Positions 28,071 through 37,553 of a stretch of 64,000 nt of DNA are shown piece by piece; within the stretch, counting starts at the first letter, position 1; every line of letters starts with the position of its first letter. Source of the DNA: Nostoc sp. NMS7 (GTDB lineage Bacteria; Cyanobacteriota; Cyanobacteriia; Cyanobacteriales; Nostocaceae). The position numbers and the translations under genes are program-made. The DNA is taken from positions 1-64,000 of the forward strand of contig NZ_JABXKJ010000148.1 of assembly GCF_017115085.1 (NCBI RefSeq), written 5' to 3'. Below the pieces are notes generated by a model. It was not told the origin of the DNA and searched no databases. It saw only the letters and a list, made by a program, of their open reading frames with translations.

Positions 28071-29816
28071 ATGCTACAAGGATGGATTCAAATTGCATTA
28101 ACGCTACTAATTATAGTAGTGATAACTCCATTTTTTGGGAAATACATGGCTCGTGTATTCCTAGAACAAAGTACTTTTCTCGACGTGATTTTGAATCCGC
28201 TTGAACGAGTGCTTTATTCTTTGGTTGGCGTTCAAACCCAAGAAAATATGACGGGTTGGCAGTATGCGCGATCAATACTGTACAGCAATGTAGTCATGGC
28301 GTTGCTGATTTTCTTCGTGATCGCAAATCAGGGATGGCTACCCCTTAACCCAACCAAGATAGGCGCCCCAACCTGGGACACCATAGTACACACTACAATT
28401 TCCTTTATTACCAATACCAACCAGCAGCACTATTCTGGTGAAACTTACTTGAGCTACGGTAGTCAAATGTTGGGGCTGGGCTACCACATGTTCACCTCGG
28501 CTGCAACGGGCATAGCAGTTGCGATCGCCTTTATTCGAGGCTTGACGGGTAGACCTTTGGGCAACTTCTATGTAGACCTAATTCGCTCGATAACCCGAAT
28601 TTTGCTGCCGATTAGTATTGTCGGCGGGATCGTTTTCATGGCCCTTGGTGTGCCAGAAACCTTGGCAGGACCTGCGGTGTTTCCGACTTTAGAAGACCCT
28701 AATATTAGTCAGGCGATCGCTCTTGGCCCAGTTGCCCACTTTGAAATTATCAAACAGCTAGGCGAGAATGGCGGCGGCTTTTTTGCGATCAACTCCGCAC
28801 ACCCCTTTGAAAATCCCAACGCATTTTCTAACTTAATTCAGATCGTGGCAATGCTTTCGATTCCCACGTCCCTGATCTTTACCTATGGCTTGTTTGCAAA
28901 TAACACCAAACAAGCCTGGCTACTCTACGGCATGGTCGGTGTAATTTTTGTCGGATTTTTGATTGTCACCGCCATTGGGGAATATAACGGCAATCCGGCT
29001 GTAAATGCGCTTTTGGGCAGTCAGCAAGTGAACCTAGAGGGTAAAGAAGTCCGCTTTGGTTGGGCACAATCTGTACTGTTTGCCGTAAGTACAACTGGTA
29101 CTATGTGCGGCGCTGTCAACAGTTTCCACGACTCCTTCATGCCCGCCGGCGGTTTTATTTTTCTCTCTAATATGTTCCTGCAAATCATGTGGGGCGGACA
29201 GGGTACAGGAACAGCTTACTTGTTTGCCTATAGCATCCTGGCGGTATTCGTCACTGGTTTGATGGTGGGACGCACGCCAGAATTTCTGGGACGCAAGATT
29301 GAAAAGCGTGAGGTTGTGCTTGCAAGCTTCCTGATTTTGCTGGTTCACCCCATCGCCATTTTGATTCCAGGGGCGATCGCCTTAGCTTTTCCTGACCAAC
29401 TGGCAGGGATTAGCAATCCTGGGTTTCACGGCTTTTCTCAAGTAATTTACGAATATGCCTCAGCTGCTGCCAACAACGGTTCTGGCTTTGAAGGTTTAGG
29501 CGATTCACAACCTTCTCCGTTAGCGATCGCTACGGGGACAAAAACTACTGCAACCGCCCTCTGGTGGAATCTAAGTACCTGCTTCAGTTTACTAGCCGGA
29601 CGCTATATTCCGATCATTGGTTTGTTGTTGTTAGCAGATAGTATGTCTCGCAAACAAGCTGTTCCCTACACGACTGGTACATTGCGAACTGATACCGGAT
29701 TATTTACAGGTGTCACCGCAGGCGTGATTTTAATTCTAGGCGCACTTACATTTTTCCCAGTATTAGCATTGGGTCCCATCGGTGAAGCCTTTTTTATCGC
29801 CAAAGGTATTGGGTAG
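28071..29816 (+). CDS. kdpA: potassium-transporting ATPase subunit A
   Basis: A 581-residue inner-membrane subunit that forms the potassium-selective pore of the KdpFABC pump. The four pore-loop filters are normal: [11 protein letters not shown] near residue 119, [19 protein letters not shown] near residue 238, [16 protein letters not shown] near residue 346 and [13 protein letters not shown] near residue 466. About ten membrane helices are seen. It is first in the operon kdpA-kdpB-kdpF-kdpC, with a 397-bp repeat-filled gap before kdpB. Kdp operons are usually induced by potassium shortage through KdpDE; no kdpD or kdpE lies here. Confidence 0.96.
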   Translation: MLQGWIQIALTLLIIVVITPFFGKYMARVFLEQSTFLDVILNPLERVLYSLVGVQTQENMTGWQYARSILYSNVVMALLIFFVIANQGWLPLNPTKIGAPTWDTIVHTTISFITNTNQQHYSGETYLSYGSQMLGLGYHMFTSAATGIAVAIAFIRGLTGRPLGNFYVDLIRSITRILLPISIVGGIVFMALGVPETLAGPAVFPTLEDPNISQAIALGPVAHFEIIKQLGENGGGFFAINSAHPFENPNAFSNLIQIVAMLSIPTSLIFTYGLFANNTKQAWLLYGMVGVIFVGFLIVTAIGEYNGNPAVNALLGSQQVNLEGKEVRFGWAQSVLFAVSTTGTMCGAVNSFHDSFMPAGGFIFLSNMFLQIMWGGQGTGTAYLFAYSILAVFVTGLMVGRTPEFLGRKIEKREVVLASFLILLVHPIAILIPGAIALAFPDQLAGISNPGFHGFSQVIYEYASAAANNGSGFEGLGDSQPSPLAIATGTKTTATALWWNLSTCFSLLAGRYIPIIGLLLLADSMSRKQAVPYTTGTLRTDTGLFTGVTAGVILILGALTFFPVLALGPIGEAFFIAKGIG

Positions 29817-29928
29817 GGAGTGGGCTTGCCGTGAGCGTAGCCGAATGGGAATGGGCTTGCCGTGAGCGTAGCCGAATGGGAGTGGGGGGATGAGGGGGAC
29901 AAGGAAAATTAGAGGCTGATTCATCTAT
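29817..29928. repeat. 31-bp direct duplication after kdpA
   Basis: The unit TGGGCTTGCCGTGAGCGTAG (first 20 bases) followed by CCGAATGGGA occurs twice in tandem at 29821-29881, directly after the kdpA stop. Confidence 0.7.
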
Positions 29929-30189
29929 CCACCTCGGAACTCCGTTCATCCACCTCGGAACTCCGTTCATCCACCTCGGAACTGGATTCATCCACCTCGG
30001 AACTGGATTCATCCACCTCGGAACTGGATTCATCCACCTCGGAACTGGATTCATCCACCTCGGAACTGGATTCATCCACCTCGGAACTGGATTCATCCAC
30101 CTCGGAACTCCGTTCATCAACTTTGGAACTGGATTCATCCACTTCGGAACTGGATTCATCCACCTCGGAACTCCGTTCATCCACCTCAA
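29929..30189. repeat. 21-bp minisatellite, about 12.5 copies, between kdpA and kdpB
   Basis: The unit is TTCATCCACCTCGGAACT plus either GGA or CCG. Twelve units contain GGAAC; the last is cut short at CACCTC. Units 10 and 11 carry point changes (CAACTTT, CACTTC), the rest are nearly identical. Because 21 is a multiple of three, open frames of 7-residue repeats appear on the minus strand, which I take as by-products. The array ends 24 bp before the kdpB start. Confidence 0.92.
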
Positions 30190-30213
30190 AGACTCATGCC
30201 CAAAATTTAATAT

Positions 30214-32355
30214 ATGCCAACTACTACTGATTCTCCTTCAGCCCGGACTGCATCTGGAACTCGTGATTCGCGCAGGCACACGCCCAAAGCGGATTTGCGG
30301 GGACTTTATCAGAGAGCAATTCGGGAGTCATTTATCAAGCTCGATCCTCGAATTACCGTCAGAAACCCAGTTATGTTTGTTGTTTGGGTGGGGACGATTG
30401 TCACCTTTCTAGTCACCCTTAACCCAAATCTGTTTGGTACAATCCAGGCAGATATGAACCAACAACGCGTCTTAAACGGGTTGATTACCTTTATTCTGTT
30501 TTTCACACTCCTTTTTGCCAACTTTGCCGAAGCCGTAGCTGAAGGACGCGGTAAAGCCCAGGCTGATTCACTAAGAACGACGCGATCGGATACGATCGCT
30601 AACAAAATCCTCCCTGATGGTTCGATAGTAAAAGTCAGTTCTACGGAACTGCGGCGGGGGGATTTGGTGCAAGTGGTTGCAAATAATATGATTCCCGCCG
30701 ATGGGGATGTAATTAAAGGTATCGGCTCAGTGGATGAGTCTGCAATTACCGGGGAATCTGCTCCTGTATTGAAGCAACCGGGTACAGATATTGCCAGTTC
30801 GGTGACAGGCGGTACACGCCTACTCTCTGACGAGTTGACAATTCGCATTAGTGCTGATCCTGGTCAAGGCTTTATTGATCGGATGATTGCCTTGGTAGAA
30901 GGGGCACAACGCACCAAGACTCCCAACGAAATTGCCTTGACAGTATTGCTAGCAGTACTAACACAGGTGTTCTTGATTGTGGTGTCAACAATACCTCCCT
31001 TTGTGGGCTATATTGCCAGCTTTATCAGCACAGCCTTTGGGGTTGAGGCGGGAAACAGTTTGCGTGCAGGTGCTAGCGTTGCCATCCTGATTTCGCTACT
31101 CGTAGCTTTGATTCCCACAACTATTGGTGGTTTGCTCAGTGCGATCGGCATCGCAGGTATGGACAGGGTTGCCCAGTTTAATGTCATCGCTACCTCTGGT
31201 CGAGCAGTAGAAGCTTGTGGTGACATCAATACGCTGGTGCTAGATAAGACAGGCACGATCACCTTGGGGAACCGCATGGCTGATGAGTTTATTCCCCTGA
31301 ATAATCACTCACTAAAAGACGTGGCGCAAGTCTCCCTAGCTGCTAGCTTGTTTGACGAGACCCCAGAAGGCAAATCAATTGTAGTTTTAGCAGAAAAGTG
31401 CCAGGCTGCGGTAGACTTTAACAGTGACAAAGCCGAAGGTGTGGAGTTTTCGGCAAAAACCCGCATGAGTGGCACAAATCTACCCGATGGCAAACAAATT
31501 CGTAAAGGAGCAGTGGATGCCATTAAAGGGTTTGTCCGTTCCCGTGGCGGAGAAGTTCCTGATGATACAGACGCAGCTTATGAGCGCGTTTCCCGATTAG
31601 GAGGTACGCCCTTAGCTGTCTGCCAAGATGCCGAGATTTATGGTGTCATCTACCTCAAAGATATTGTCAAACCTGGTCTGCGGGAACGATTTGACCAACT
31701 CCGCCGCATGGGTGTTCGCACTGTTATGCTCACAGGTGACAACCGAATTACCGCTTCGGTAATTGCCGAAGAAGCTGGGGTTGATGATTTCATTGCCGAA
31801 GCGACTCCAGAAGACAAAATTGAAGTGATTCGCTCCGAACAATCTCAGGGTAAACTGGTGGCAATGACCGGAGATGGTACTAACGATGCCCCTGCCCTAG
31901 CTCAAGCAAACGTGGGTGTGGCAATGAACTCTGGGACACAAGCTGCTAAAGAAGCCGCTAACATGGTGGATTTAGACTCTGACCCCACGAAGCTAATTGA
32001 CCTAGTAACCATCGGAAAACAGTTGTTGATTACTCGTGGAGCATTGACAACATTCTCGATCGCTAACGATATTGCTAAATATTTTGCGATCATTCCCACG
32101 ATCTTTGCAGCTGCTGGAATCGGCGCACTGAATATTATGGCATTAAAGAGTGCCCAATCTGCGATCGTCTCGGCGCTGATTTACAATGCCTTGATTATTC
32201 CGGCATTAATTCCGCTAGCACTCAAAGGGGTAAAGTTCTTGCCTTTAACAGCAGATCAACTCCTACGTCGCAACATCTTGATCTATGGCCTTGGTGGAAT
32301 CGTTGCTCCCTTCATTGCCATCAAACTGATAGATATTATCTTACCTTTGTCTTAA
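30214..32355 (+). CDS. kdpB: potassium-transporting ATPase subunit B (P-type ATPase)
   Basis: The 713-residue catalytic subunit of Kdp. It has the actuator motif TGESAPVLK near residue 183, the phosphorylated Asp in [11 protein letters not shown] near residue 344, a nucleotide-binding domain, and the hinge motif [20 protein letters not shown] near residue 552. A basic cytoplasmic N-terminus (about 45 residues) precedes helix 1, longer than in many bacteria. The start follows the minisatellite directly; no strong ribosome site is apparent before ATG 30214. Partner genes kdpF and kdpC follow within a few bases. Confidence 0.97.
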   Translation: MPTTTDSPSARTASGTRDSRRHTPKADLRGLYQRAIRESFIKLDPRITVRNPVMFVVWVGTIVTFLVTLNPNLFGTIQADMNQQRVLNGLITFILFFTLLFANFAEAVAEGRGKAQADSLRTTRSDTIANKILPDGSIVKVSSTELRRGDLVQVVANNMIPADGDVIKGIGSVDESAITGESAPVLKQPGTDIASSVTGGTRLLSDELTIRISADPGQGFIDRMIALVEGAQRTKTPNEIALTVLLAVLTQVFLIVVSTIPPFVGYIASFISTAFGVEAGNSLRAGASVAILISLLVALIPTTIGGLLSAIGIAGMDRVAQFNVIATSGRAVEACGDINTLVLDKTGTITLGNRMADEFIPLNNHSLKDVAQVSLAASLFDETPEGKSIVVLAEKCQAAVDFNSDKAEGVEFSAKTRMSGTNLPDGKQIRKGAVDAIKGFVRSRGGEVPDDTDAAYERVSRLGGTPLAVCQDAEIYGVIYLKDIVKPGLRERFDQLRRMGVRTVMLTGDNRITASVIAEEAGVDDFIAEATPEDKIEVIRSEQSQGKLVAMTGDGTNDAPALAQANVGVAMNSGTQAAKEAANMVDLDSDPTKLIDLVTIGKQLLITRGALTTFSIANDIAKYFAIIPTIFAAAGIGALNIMALKSAQSAIVSALIYNALIIPALIPLALKGVKFLPLTADQLLRRNILIYGLGGIVAPFIAIKLIDIILPLS

Positions 32356-32361
32356 TTTACT

Positions 32362-32631
32362 ATGAAAGCCGTTCAGAACCGACGCACTATCGTTGCATCC
32401 CAAGTATTAGAAGAAATAACTGAAATCTGGTGTCAATGGCGTAGACAAAAGCTGCCACTGTATTTGTTCCTGGCAATGTGTTTCAATCTAGTGGTTGCAC
32501 CTTTAGTCTATGCAGCCACTGGTGAACAACTTTCCCGCAGTCAATCTTGGGGATTGGGGCTGTTAGGACTGGTGACAGTAGGGCTTTCCATCTATTTATT
32601 TTTTGTAATGTTTGTACCGGAGAAATTCTAA
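32362..32631 (+). CDS. kdpF: KdpF-like small membrane subunit
   Basis: An 89-residue protein with two membrane segments. The second (GLVTVGLSIYLFFVMFVPEKF) matches the KdpF pattern, in which a single helix ends in a PE-F motif; KdpF stabilises the pump by contacting KdpA. The N-terminal 50 residues with an extra helix are typical of the cyanobacterial form, called kdpG in some strains. The stop overlaps the kdpC ATG by one base. Confidence 0.8.
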   Translation: MKAVQNRRTIVASQVLEEITEIWCQWRRQKLPLYLFLAMCFNLVVAPLVYAATGEQLSRSQSWGLGLLGLVTVGLSIYLFFVMFVPEKF

Positions 32632-33269
32632 TGAGTTTTGCACGCGAAGCCAGCAGAGCTGTTCGTTCTACATTGGTACTCTGGATAATCGGCGCAATTA
32701 TTTATCCTTTGGCGATGATTGCCATTGGGCAAACTGTGTTTCCGTTTCAAGCAAACGGTAGTCTTTTGAAAAATAGCGCCGGTCAAGTTGTCGGTTCTGC
32801 CTTAATTGGTCAACCTTTTACTAGCGATCGCTATTTTAACAGCCGTCCCAGCACCACCAGCTACAGCACAGCCGATCCCAAAAAAGATGATGCGGGAGTT
32901 TTGAAAACTGGGGTTTCTGGTGCTAGTAACTTGGCTCCCAGTAATCCCGCATTACTGGAACGCATCAAAGGTAAGGATGATCCAGATCCCACCAAAAAAA
33001 TTGAAGGTGACTTGAATCGTCTGAAAAAAGCAGGTGTGCAACCGACTGGCGATCTACTCTATACCTCTGGTTCCAGCCTTGACCCCCATATTACCCCCGA
33101 AGCTGCGATCGCCCAAATTGCACGAGTAGCTAAGGCGCGAGGATTTCAGCCGAGCCAACTGGAAACTTTGATTGCTCAAAACACCGATGGTCGCTTTCTT
33201 GGCATCTTTGGTGAGCCTGGAGTGAATGTGTTGAAGCTGAATTTAGCTCTCGATCAGACTAAGAAATAA
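32631..33269 (+). CDS. kdpC: potassium-transporting ATPase subunit C
   Basis: A 212-residue subunit with one N-terminal membrane helix (STLVLWIIGAIIYPLAMIAI) and a periplasmic domain showing GSALIGQPFTSDRYFNSRPS and SGSSLDPHITPEAAIAQIARVA, both typical of KdpC. KdpC is needed for complex assembly and tunes ATP affinity. ATG 32631 overlaps the kdpF stop; the upstream in-frame extension is inside kdpF and is ignored. Confidence 0.96.
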   Translation: MSFAREASRAVRSTLVLWIIGAIIYPLAMIAIGQTVFPFQANGSLLKNSAGQVVGSALIGQPFTSDRYFNSRPSTTSYSTADPKKDDAGVLKTGVSGASNLAPSNPALLERIKGKDDPDPTKKIEGDLNRLKKAGVQPTGDLLYTSGSSLDPHITPEAAIAQIARVAKARGFQPSQLETLIAQNTDGRFLGIFGEPGVNVLKLNLALDQTKK

Positions 33270-33380
33270 AGGCATGGCAAATAGCGAAAAGGGAGTTTTG
33301 CTGATTACTGCTACGCCTCCTATTCGGAATGCTTATCTATAGCAATCCTTAATGATTACTTAAAATCGGAAAGTTTAGAT

Positions 33381-33413
33381 TCCCGACTTATTAAATAAGT
33401 CGGGGATTTTTTT
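33381..33413 (+). terminator. terminator hairpin downstream of kdpC
   Basis: CCCGACTTATT pairs with AATAAGTCGGG at 33383-33403, followed by GATTTTTTT. It is the same hairpin family as at 7614 and 39107, and has the strongest T-run of the three. Confidence 0.8.
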
Positions 33414-33454
33414 GTTAACGAATAATTAAGTAGCGTAAGTCCTGATCGATATCA

Positions 33455-33510
33455 AAACCTCACCCCCAACCCCTCTCCTTAGTAAGGAGAGGGTAGAGAA
33501 AGCACAGGTT
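33455..33510. repeat. CACCCCCAACCCCTCTCC repeat
   Basis: CCTCTCCTTAGTAAGGAGAGG is a near-perfect palindrome within CACCCCCAACCC context. Related sequences are at 54105-54145 and 55868-55915. Confidence 0.55.
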
Positions 33511-33620
33511 TATCGGTGTGAGGTTAAGCTGTATCTCACTGCTATATATAGGACTAGTATTTAATTTTTGAAATACACGTAGTGAACCCTTTAGGCTAAA
33601 ATAGTGCATTAGACGTAGAC

Positions 33621-33741
33621 GTAGGTTGGGTGGAGCAAAGCGCAACCCAACTGATTATCAGGATGTTGGGTTACGCAAAGCCTCCAACGCCACTTGCTAC
33701 AACGCGGGAAACCCGCGCAACGCAGTGGCTCCCCAACCTAC
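33621..33741. mobile_element. inverted-repeat element with GTAGGTTGGG termini
   Basis: GTAGGTTGGG at 33621-33630 is mirrored by CCCAACCTAC at 33732-33741. Inside is the GGGAAACCCGCGCAACGC word of the Nostoc repeats. The spacer around it (33270-33979) contains no gene; 33820-33975 is very A/T-rich. Confidence 0.6.
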
Positions 33742-33979
33742 AATTTTTTTGCAACATTTTGGACTAGACAGTCCACTACAAGACTACCGAGATTTTTTCA
33801 GAAATCAAATATGATTCCTATATCAAAACTATATCTCTAAATATATGCCTCAAAAGGTAATAAATAAACATATATTTGATTTATTTAATACATTTTATAT
33901 ATCCTCAAAATATATCTAAAAAAAACATATTTTTTCTATAGAATATTGGACAATACTATTAGAGTTAAAAAATATTTTT

Positions 33980-34345
33980 GTGTTAAAAGACAAAAAAGCT
34001 TTAGAACCAAGCCTGTTTGGTGTTTTAATCCAAGTTAATAGTGTTTATTGTGGCATTCATTTAACTGAAATTCAATTACCCGATCAATGCGTTTTTCTAG
34101 GAATTTTACGAGAAAGTCAAGTCATTTCCGCAACAGACAATCCCGCAATTTTTGCTGGAGACTATATCTTAGCGATCGCAATCCATCCCATGATGGTTCC
34201 GGCTCTCAAAGTAACTCTCAAGAAAATTCATTCTGTTTACTATTCCCTCAACAGTTGCTTGCTGGAAGCTCGACCAACAGCCTGCCAATCTGTTGATTCA
34301 GATGATTCAGAAGTTCTAGCTAATTTCCCTTCCACATATTATTAG
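33980..34345 (+). CDS. stand-alone RCK_C (TrkA_C) domain protein
   Basis: A 121-residue protein whose middle (GIHLTEIQLPDQCVFLGILR, then NPAIFAGDYILAIAIHP) matches the RCK C-terminal ligand domain that regulates potassium channels and transporters. No NAD-binding RCK_N half or membrane part is present, so it may be a free regulatory subunit or a remnant of a larger channel. The start is GTG 33980 with weak signals. It lies between kdpC and the orphan kdpA, and the next gene begins 4 bp after its stop. Confidence 0.7.
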   Translation: MLKDKKALEPSLFGVLIQVNSVYCGIHLTEIQLPDQCVFLGILRESQVISATDNPAIFAGDYILAIAIHPMMVPALKVTLKKIHSVYYSLNSCLLEARPTACQSVDSDDSEVLANFPSTYY

Positions 34346-34349
34346 ATAG

Positions 34350-34856
34350 ATGAACATTTACTTCTTCTCTTATCATGCACCTGACCCGAAGATGATTAAA
34401 GATTTAGGTACTGCAATTACAACTCAATTTAAGGGCGAAATTAGCGATATTTACTCTAAAGGCAATCTGATATTTTTTACCGAAACTCTGTTTCTGGGTG
34501 GGCAAAGAATTAGAGCCAGCCATACTATTCCCACAGAATCGATTGTGATTGTTGAAGCTCCACCCATATTACAAGGGGATTGGTTAGCAGCAGAAGTTTC
34601 TACACTTTTGGTTACTAATATGAAGCCAGAAACTACGGCTTGGGGTGCCGTTGTCCTCAACTATTGCGGATTAATTAAGATTCATCAGATTAAAGTTATC
34701 ACCTCTCCTTGGAGCAGCCACACCGAGACTGAGGCAGATAGTGATCAGGTAACAAGTAAAGAAAAGTTGCAACTAACTAATTCTTCTGGTTTATTTTCAA
34801 TAGCAAATATCTTCAAAAACTGGGGATGGAAACCAAGCAAAGCTGTATCTCGCTAG
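34350..34856 (+). CDS. unknown protein in the potassium cluster
   Basis: A 168-residue soluble protein: MNIYFFSYHAPDPKMIKDLG, SHTIPTESIVIVEAPP and ILQGDWLAAEVSTLLVTN. I do not recognise a family. It starts 4 bp after the RCK_C gene and is probably cotranscribed, so a role in potassium regulation is possible. Confidence 0.6.
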   Translation: MNIYFFSYHAPDPKMIKDLGTAITTQFKGEISDIYSKGNLIFFTETLFLGGQRIRASHTIPTESIVIVEAPPILQGDWLAAEVSTLLVTNMKPETTAWGAVVLNYCGLIKIHQIKVITSPWSSHTETEADSDQVTSKEKLQLTNSSGLFSIANIFKNWGWKPSKAVSR

Positions 34857-34924
34857 TTTCTAAAGATGTTCAATTGGAGATGACCTTTATTAAATGTGAG
34901 TTCGACTAACTAAAGGTTTTTAAT

Positions 34925-35323
34925 ATGCATATTTCGGACTTTTTCCGACTTGATGTATCAGCCCAAAAAAGTGTTCATCAGTCCACCCTAATTGAAGCAA
35001 TCGTACCTAAGACAACAGTTAATTATCCAAAACCACAGCAGGGAGACATTCCCTTTGTAGCAGTGTTTTTGGCTCACATTTCCTTCATGATTGTTTGGGG
35101 AATTGTCGTTTTTATCGTTTCATCTGCCTCGAAATCGGTACAAGATGCAGCCCAAAATGCGGTACAAGATAAAGACGAAATACTAAGCATCAAAGATTTA
35201 CAGCAACAACCCTGTAAAAACTGCCAATTTTTTAACAACAACAACTATCTAAAGTGTGCAGTACACCCTTCCACTGCTCTAACTAAAGAAGCACTAAATT
35301 GCTCTGATTATATGTCTAAATAG
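34925..35323 (+). CDS. unknown single-pass membrane protein with a C-terminal four-Cys cluster
   Basis: A 132-residue protein. One membrane segment (FVAVFLAHISFMIVWGIVVF) lies near residue 50, followed by a linker and the pattern CKNCQFF, KCAVHP and LNCSDY. This is a small Cys cluster seen at the end of several cyanobacterial proteins; it could bind metal. The 25 bp before it (34886-34910) resemble the leader just upstream of kdpA at 28042-28069. Function unknown. Confidence 0.6.
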   Translation: MHISDFFRLDVSAQKSVHQSTLIEAIVPKTTVNYPKPQQGDIPFVAVFLAHISFMIVWGIVVFIVSSASKSVQDAAQNAVQDKDEILSIKDLQQQPCKNCQFFNNNNYLKCAVHPSTALTKEALNCSDYMSK

Positions 35324-35377
35324 AGTTCTTCTACCTATAATAGGTGAGTTTCCCGCTACACCTATAGCGATCGCTTT

Positions 35378-37093
35378 ATGCCAATCCCCAGTATGCTCCA
35401 AGGCTTTGTGCAAATCTTTCTCACCCTATTCTTGGTTGTGGTGTCAGTACCAATACTAGGACGCTACCTAGCTGAAGTCTTTTTGATGCAAAGAACCTGG
35501 CTCGATCCAGTGATCAACCCATTGGAGCGTTTAATTTATCTCCTCATTGGTATTGAACCGCAAGAGAGCATGACTGGAAGAGAATATGCGATCGCTGTCC
35601 TACTCAGCAATACAGCAATGGCAGTTTTAGCCCTGTTGCTGCTGGTATTTCAGAGTTCACTACCGTTGAATCCTACTAATTTAGGAATGCCCACTTGGGA
35701 TACAGCATTACACACCACCATTTCTTTTTTGGTTGCGGCAGATTTACAACACTATGTCCCAGAAAGCACAATGTCCTACCTGAGCCAGATCACAGCCTTG
35801 GGCTTCTTAATGTTTGTTGCACCTGCTACGGGATTAGCGGTGGGAATTGCCTTCGTTCGTGCCTTAACAGGTAGACCTTTGGGCAACTTTTATGTAGATT
35901 TGACTCGCTCGATGACGCGAGTGCTGCTACCCTTGGCTATTGTGAGTACGGTGTTGTTGATCTGGGGTGGTGTACCCGAAACCCTTGCTGGGCCTGTAAA
36001 TATTACCACATTAGAGGGAGCAACTCAGGCGATCGCTCGTGGCCCGATTGCCCACTTTGAAAGCATCAAAATGCTAGGTGAGAACGGTGGAGCCTTCTTT
36101 GGTGGCAACTCTGCTCATCCTTTTGAAAATCCCAATGGCGGCACCAATTTGCTACAAGTGGTGGCAATGTTGCTGGTTCCCACAGCATTACTTCATACCT
36201 ACGGTATCTTCATCGGTAACTTAAAACAGAGTCGCCTACTGTTCTGGATGGTGTTCACCATTTTTGTAGTCTTAATTGGTGTGACTGCCGTAGGTGAATA
36301 TCAGGGCAATCCCGCCGTCAATGCCCTGTTGGGTAGTCAGCAGCCCAATTTGGAGGGTAAAGAAGTCCGGTTGGGCTGGGCGGAAACTGCGTTATTCGCC
36401 ATCACTACAACAGCAACTATGACTGGTTCTGCTAACGGTATGTTCGACTCGTTAATGCCGTCTGGTGGATTTTGTGCTTTGCTCAACCTGTTTTTGCAAG
36501 TGATCTGGGGAGCGATGGGCACTGGTGCCGCTTCTTTGGTCGTGTATATGTTTTTGGCAGTGTTCCTGACTGGCTTAATGGTGGGACGAACGCCAGAGTT
36601 TTTGGGACGAAAAATCGAGAAATGGGAAATTACCCTAGCAAGTGTAATTATTCTGATCCATCCGCTATTGATTTTGCTGCCCAGTGGTATTACCCTAGCT
36701 TTTCCTGACCAACTTTCAGGCATGAGTAATCCTGGCTTTCACGGGTTTACACAAGTGATTTATGAGTATGCATCGGCAGCGGCCGGCAACGGTTCCGGTT
36801 TTGAAGGCTTGGCAGATACCCAACCCGCCCCCACTGCTTTGTGGTGGAACCTGACAACAGCATTTACCCTCTGGATGGGACGGTTTATTCCGATCATTGT
36901 TTTGTTACTGCTAGTAGATAGTCTGTCATCCAAGCAATCTGTACCTCCCTCAAGGGCAACCCTAAGTACAGATACCAAATTATTTACCAGCGTGACTGCC
37001 GCCACTATTTTGATTTTGGGAGCATTGACATTTTTTCCGGTTTTGGTTTTAGGGCCTGTTGCTGAAGCCTTCCAAATCGCCATCGGAAAATAG
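35378..37093 (+). CDS. kdpA: orphan second KdpA with altered filter loops
   Basis: A 571-residue KdpA paralogue, similar along its whole length to the gene at 28071 but without its own kdpB or kdpC. The filter loops differ. The first, TNTN in active KdpA, is VAAD near residues 118-121. The second is [11 protein letters not shown] instead of [11 protein letters not shown]. The third is [16 protein letters not shown] instead of [16 protein letters not shown]. The fourth is AAAGNGS instead of AAANNGS. The remaining fold segments ([30 protein letters not shown]) are kept and the frame is intact. It may be an alternative pore with another selectivity or a regulatory subunit. Confidence 0.92.
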   Translation: MPIPSMLQGFVQIFLTLFLVVVSVPILGRYLAEVFLMQRTWLDPVINPLERLIYLLIGIEPQESMTGREYAIAVLLSNTAMAVLALLLLVFQSSLPLNPTNLGMPTWDTALHTTISFLVAADLQHYVPESTMSYLSQITALGFLMFVAPATGLAVGIAFVRALTGRPLGNFYVDLTRSMTRVLLPLAIVSTVLLIWGGVPETLAGPVNITTLEGATQAIARGPIAHFESIKMLGENGGAFFGGNSAHPFENPNGGTNLLQVVAMLLVPTALLHTYGIFIGNLKQSRLLFWMVFTIFVVLIGVTAVGEYQGNPAVNALLGSQQPNLEGKEVRLGWAETALFAITTTATMTGSANGMFDSLMPSGGFCALLNLFLQVIWGAMGTGAASLVVYMFLAVFLTGLMVGRTPEFLGRKIEKWEITLASVIILIHPLLILLPSGITLAFPDQLSGMSNPGFHGFTQVIYEYASAAAGNGSGFEGLADTQPAPTALWWNLTTAFTLWMGRFIPIIVLLLLVDSLSSKQSVPPSRATLSTDTKLFTSVTAATILILGALTFFPVLVLGPVAEAFQIAIGK

Positions 37094-37171
37094 CACAATT
37101 ACAGCACTCCGATAACCTTTGACTAATTCCTAATTCGTAATTTTTTGAGTTAAAAAACTAGGTTTTTGATC

Positions 37172-37438
37172 ATGAGTAAATTAATGGCACAGTCCAATTA
37201 TGAAGATAAAAATAGCTTTCTCTACCCTCGCAGTAGCTACTACGGTGAATTTAAGCCAAAGAACTTAGTATTTAACGCCAATCTCCAAGAATTTGCTCAA
37301 AAAGTTGGCTACATCAGTAGTTTAGAAACGGCTGGAAAACTATCTCCTGAAGAAGCTTTCGGTAAAATTGAAGTCCTCTGGAAAGAGTTGGAGCGTAGTA
37401 AAAATAAGCTGGCAATCGGTAACGATGTATCAGTTTAA
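37172..37438 (+). CDS. small conserved cyanobacterial protein, function unknown
   Basis: An 88-residue soluble protein: NSFLYPRSSYYGEFKPKNLV, then FAQKVGYISSLETAGKLSPE and a Lys-rich end. It reads as a conserved cyanobacterial family, but no function is known to me. ATG 37166 is an alternative start two codons earlier. It sits 78 bp after the orphan kdpA, possibly in the same unit. Confidence 0.65.
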   Translation: MSKLMAQSNYEDKNSFLYPRSSYYGEFKPKNLVFNANLQEFAQKVGYISSLETAGKLSPEEAFGKIEVLWKELERSKNKLAIGNDVSV

Positions 37439-37553
37439 TTGAGTTGAATAATCTTGATGGAAGTGCAATAACAGCGATGCAGTGATTAGTAAGCTGATAA
37501 CATTTAAACATTTGAAGTGTTGAAACTTCATTTTATAAACCTGAACAGATTTT

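Noticed and set aside
29794-30189. Two overlapping minus-strand ORFs of seven-residue repeats (RWMNPVP and DESSSEV).
   Set aside because: They are produced by the 21-bp minisatellite, whose length keeps several frames open. No ribosome site or non-repeat domain exists.
29929-30189. CRISPR-like array.
   Set aside because: The units are contiguous with no variable spacers, and no cas genes are near.
33270-33979. A kdpD or kdpE remnant after kdpC.
   Set aside because: No sensor-kinase or regulator segment could be read on either strand; only repeats and A/T-rich spacer are present.
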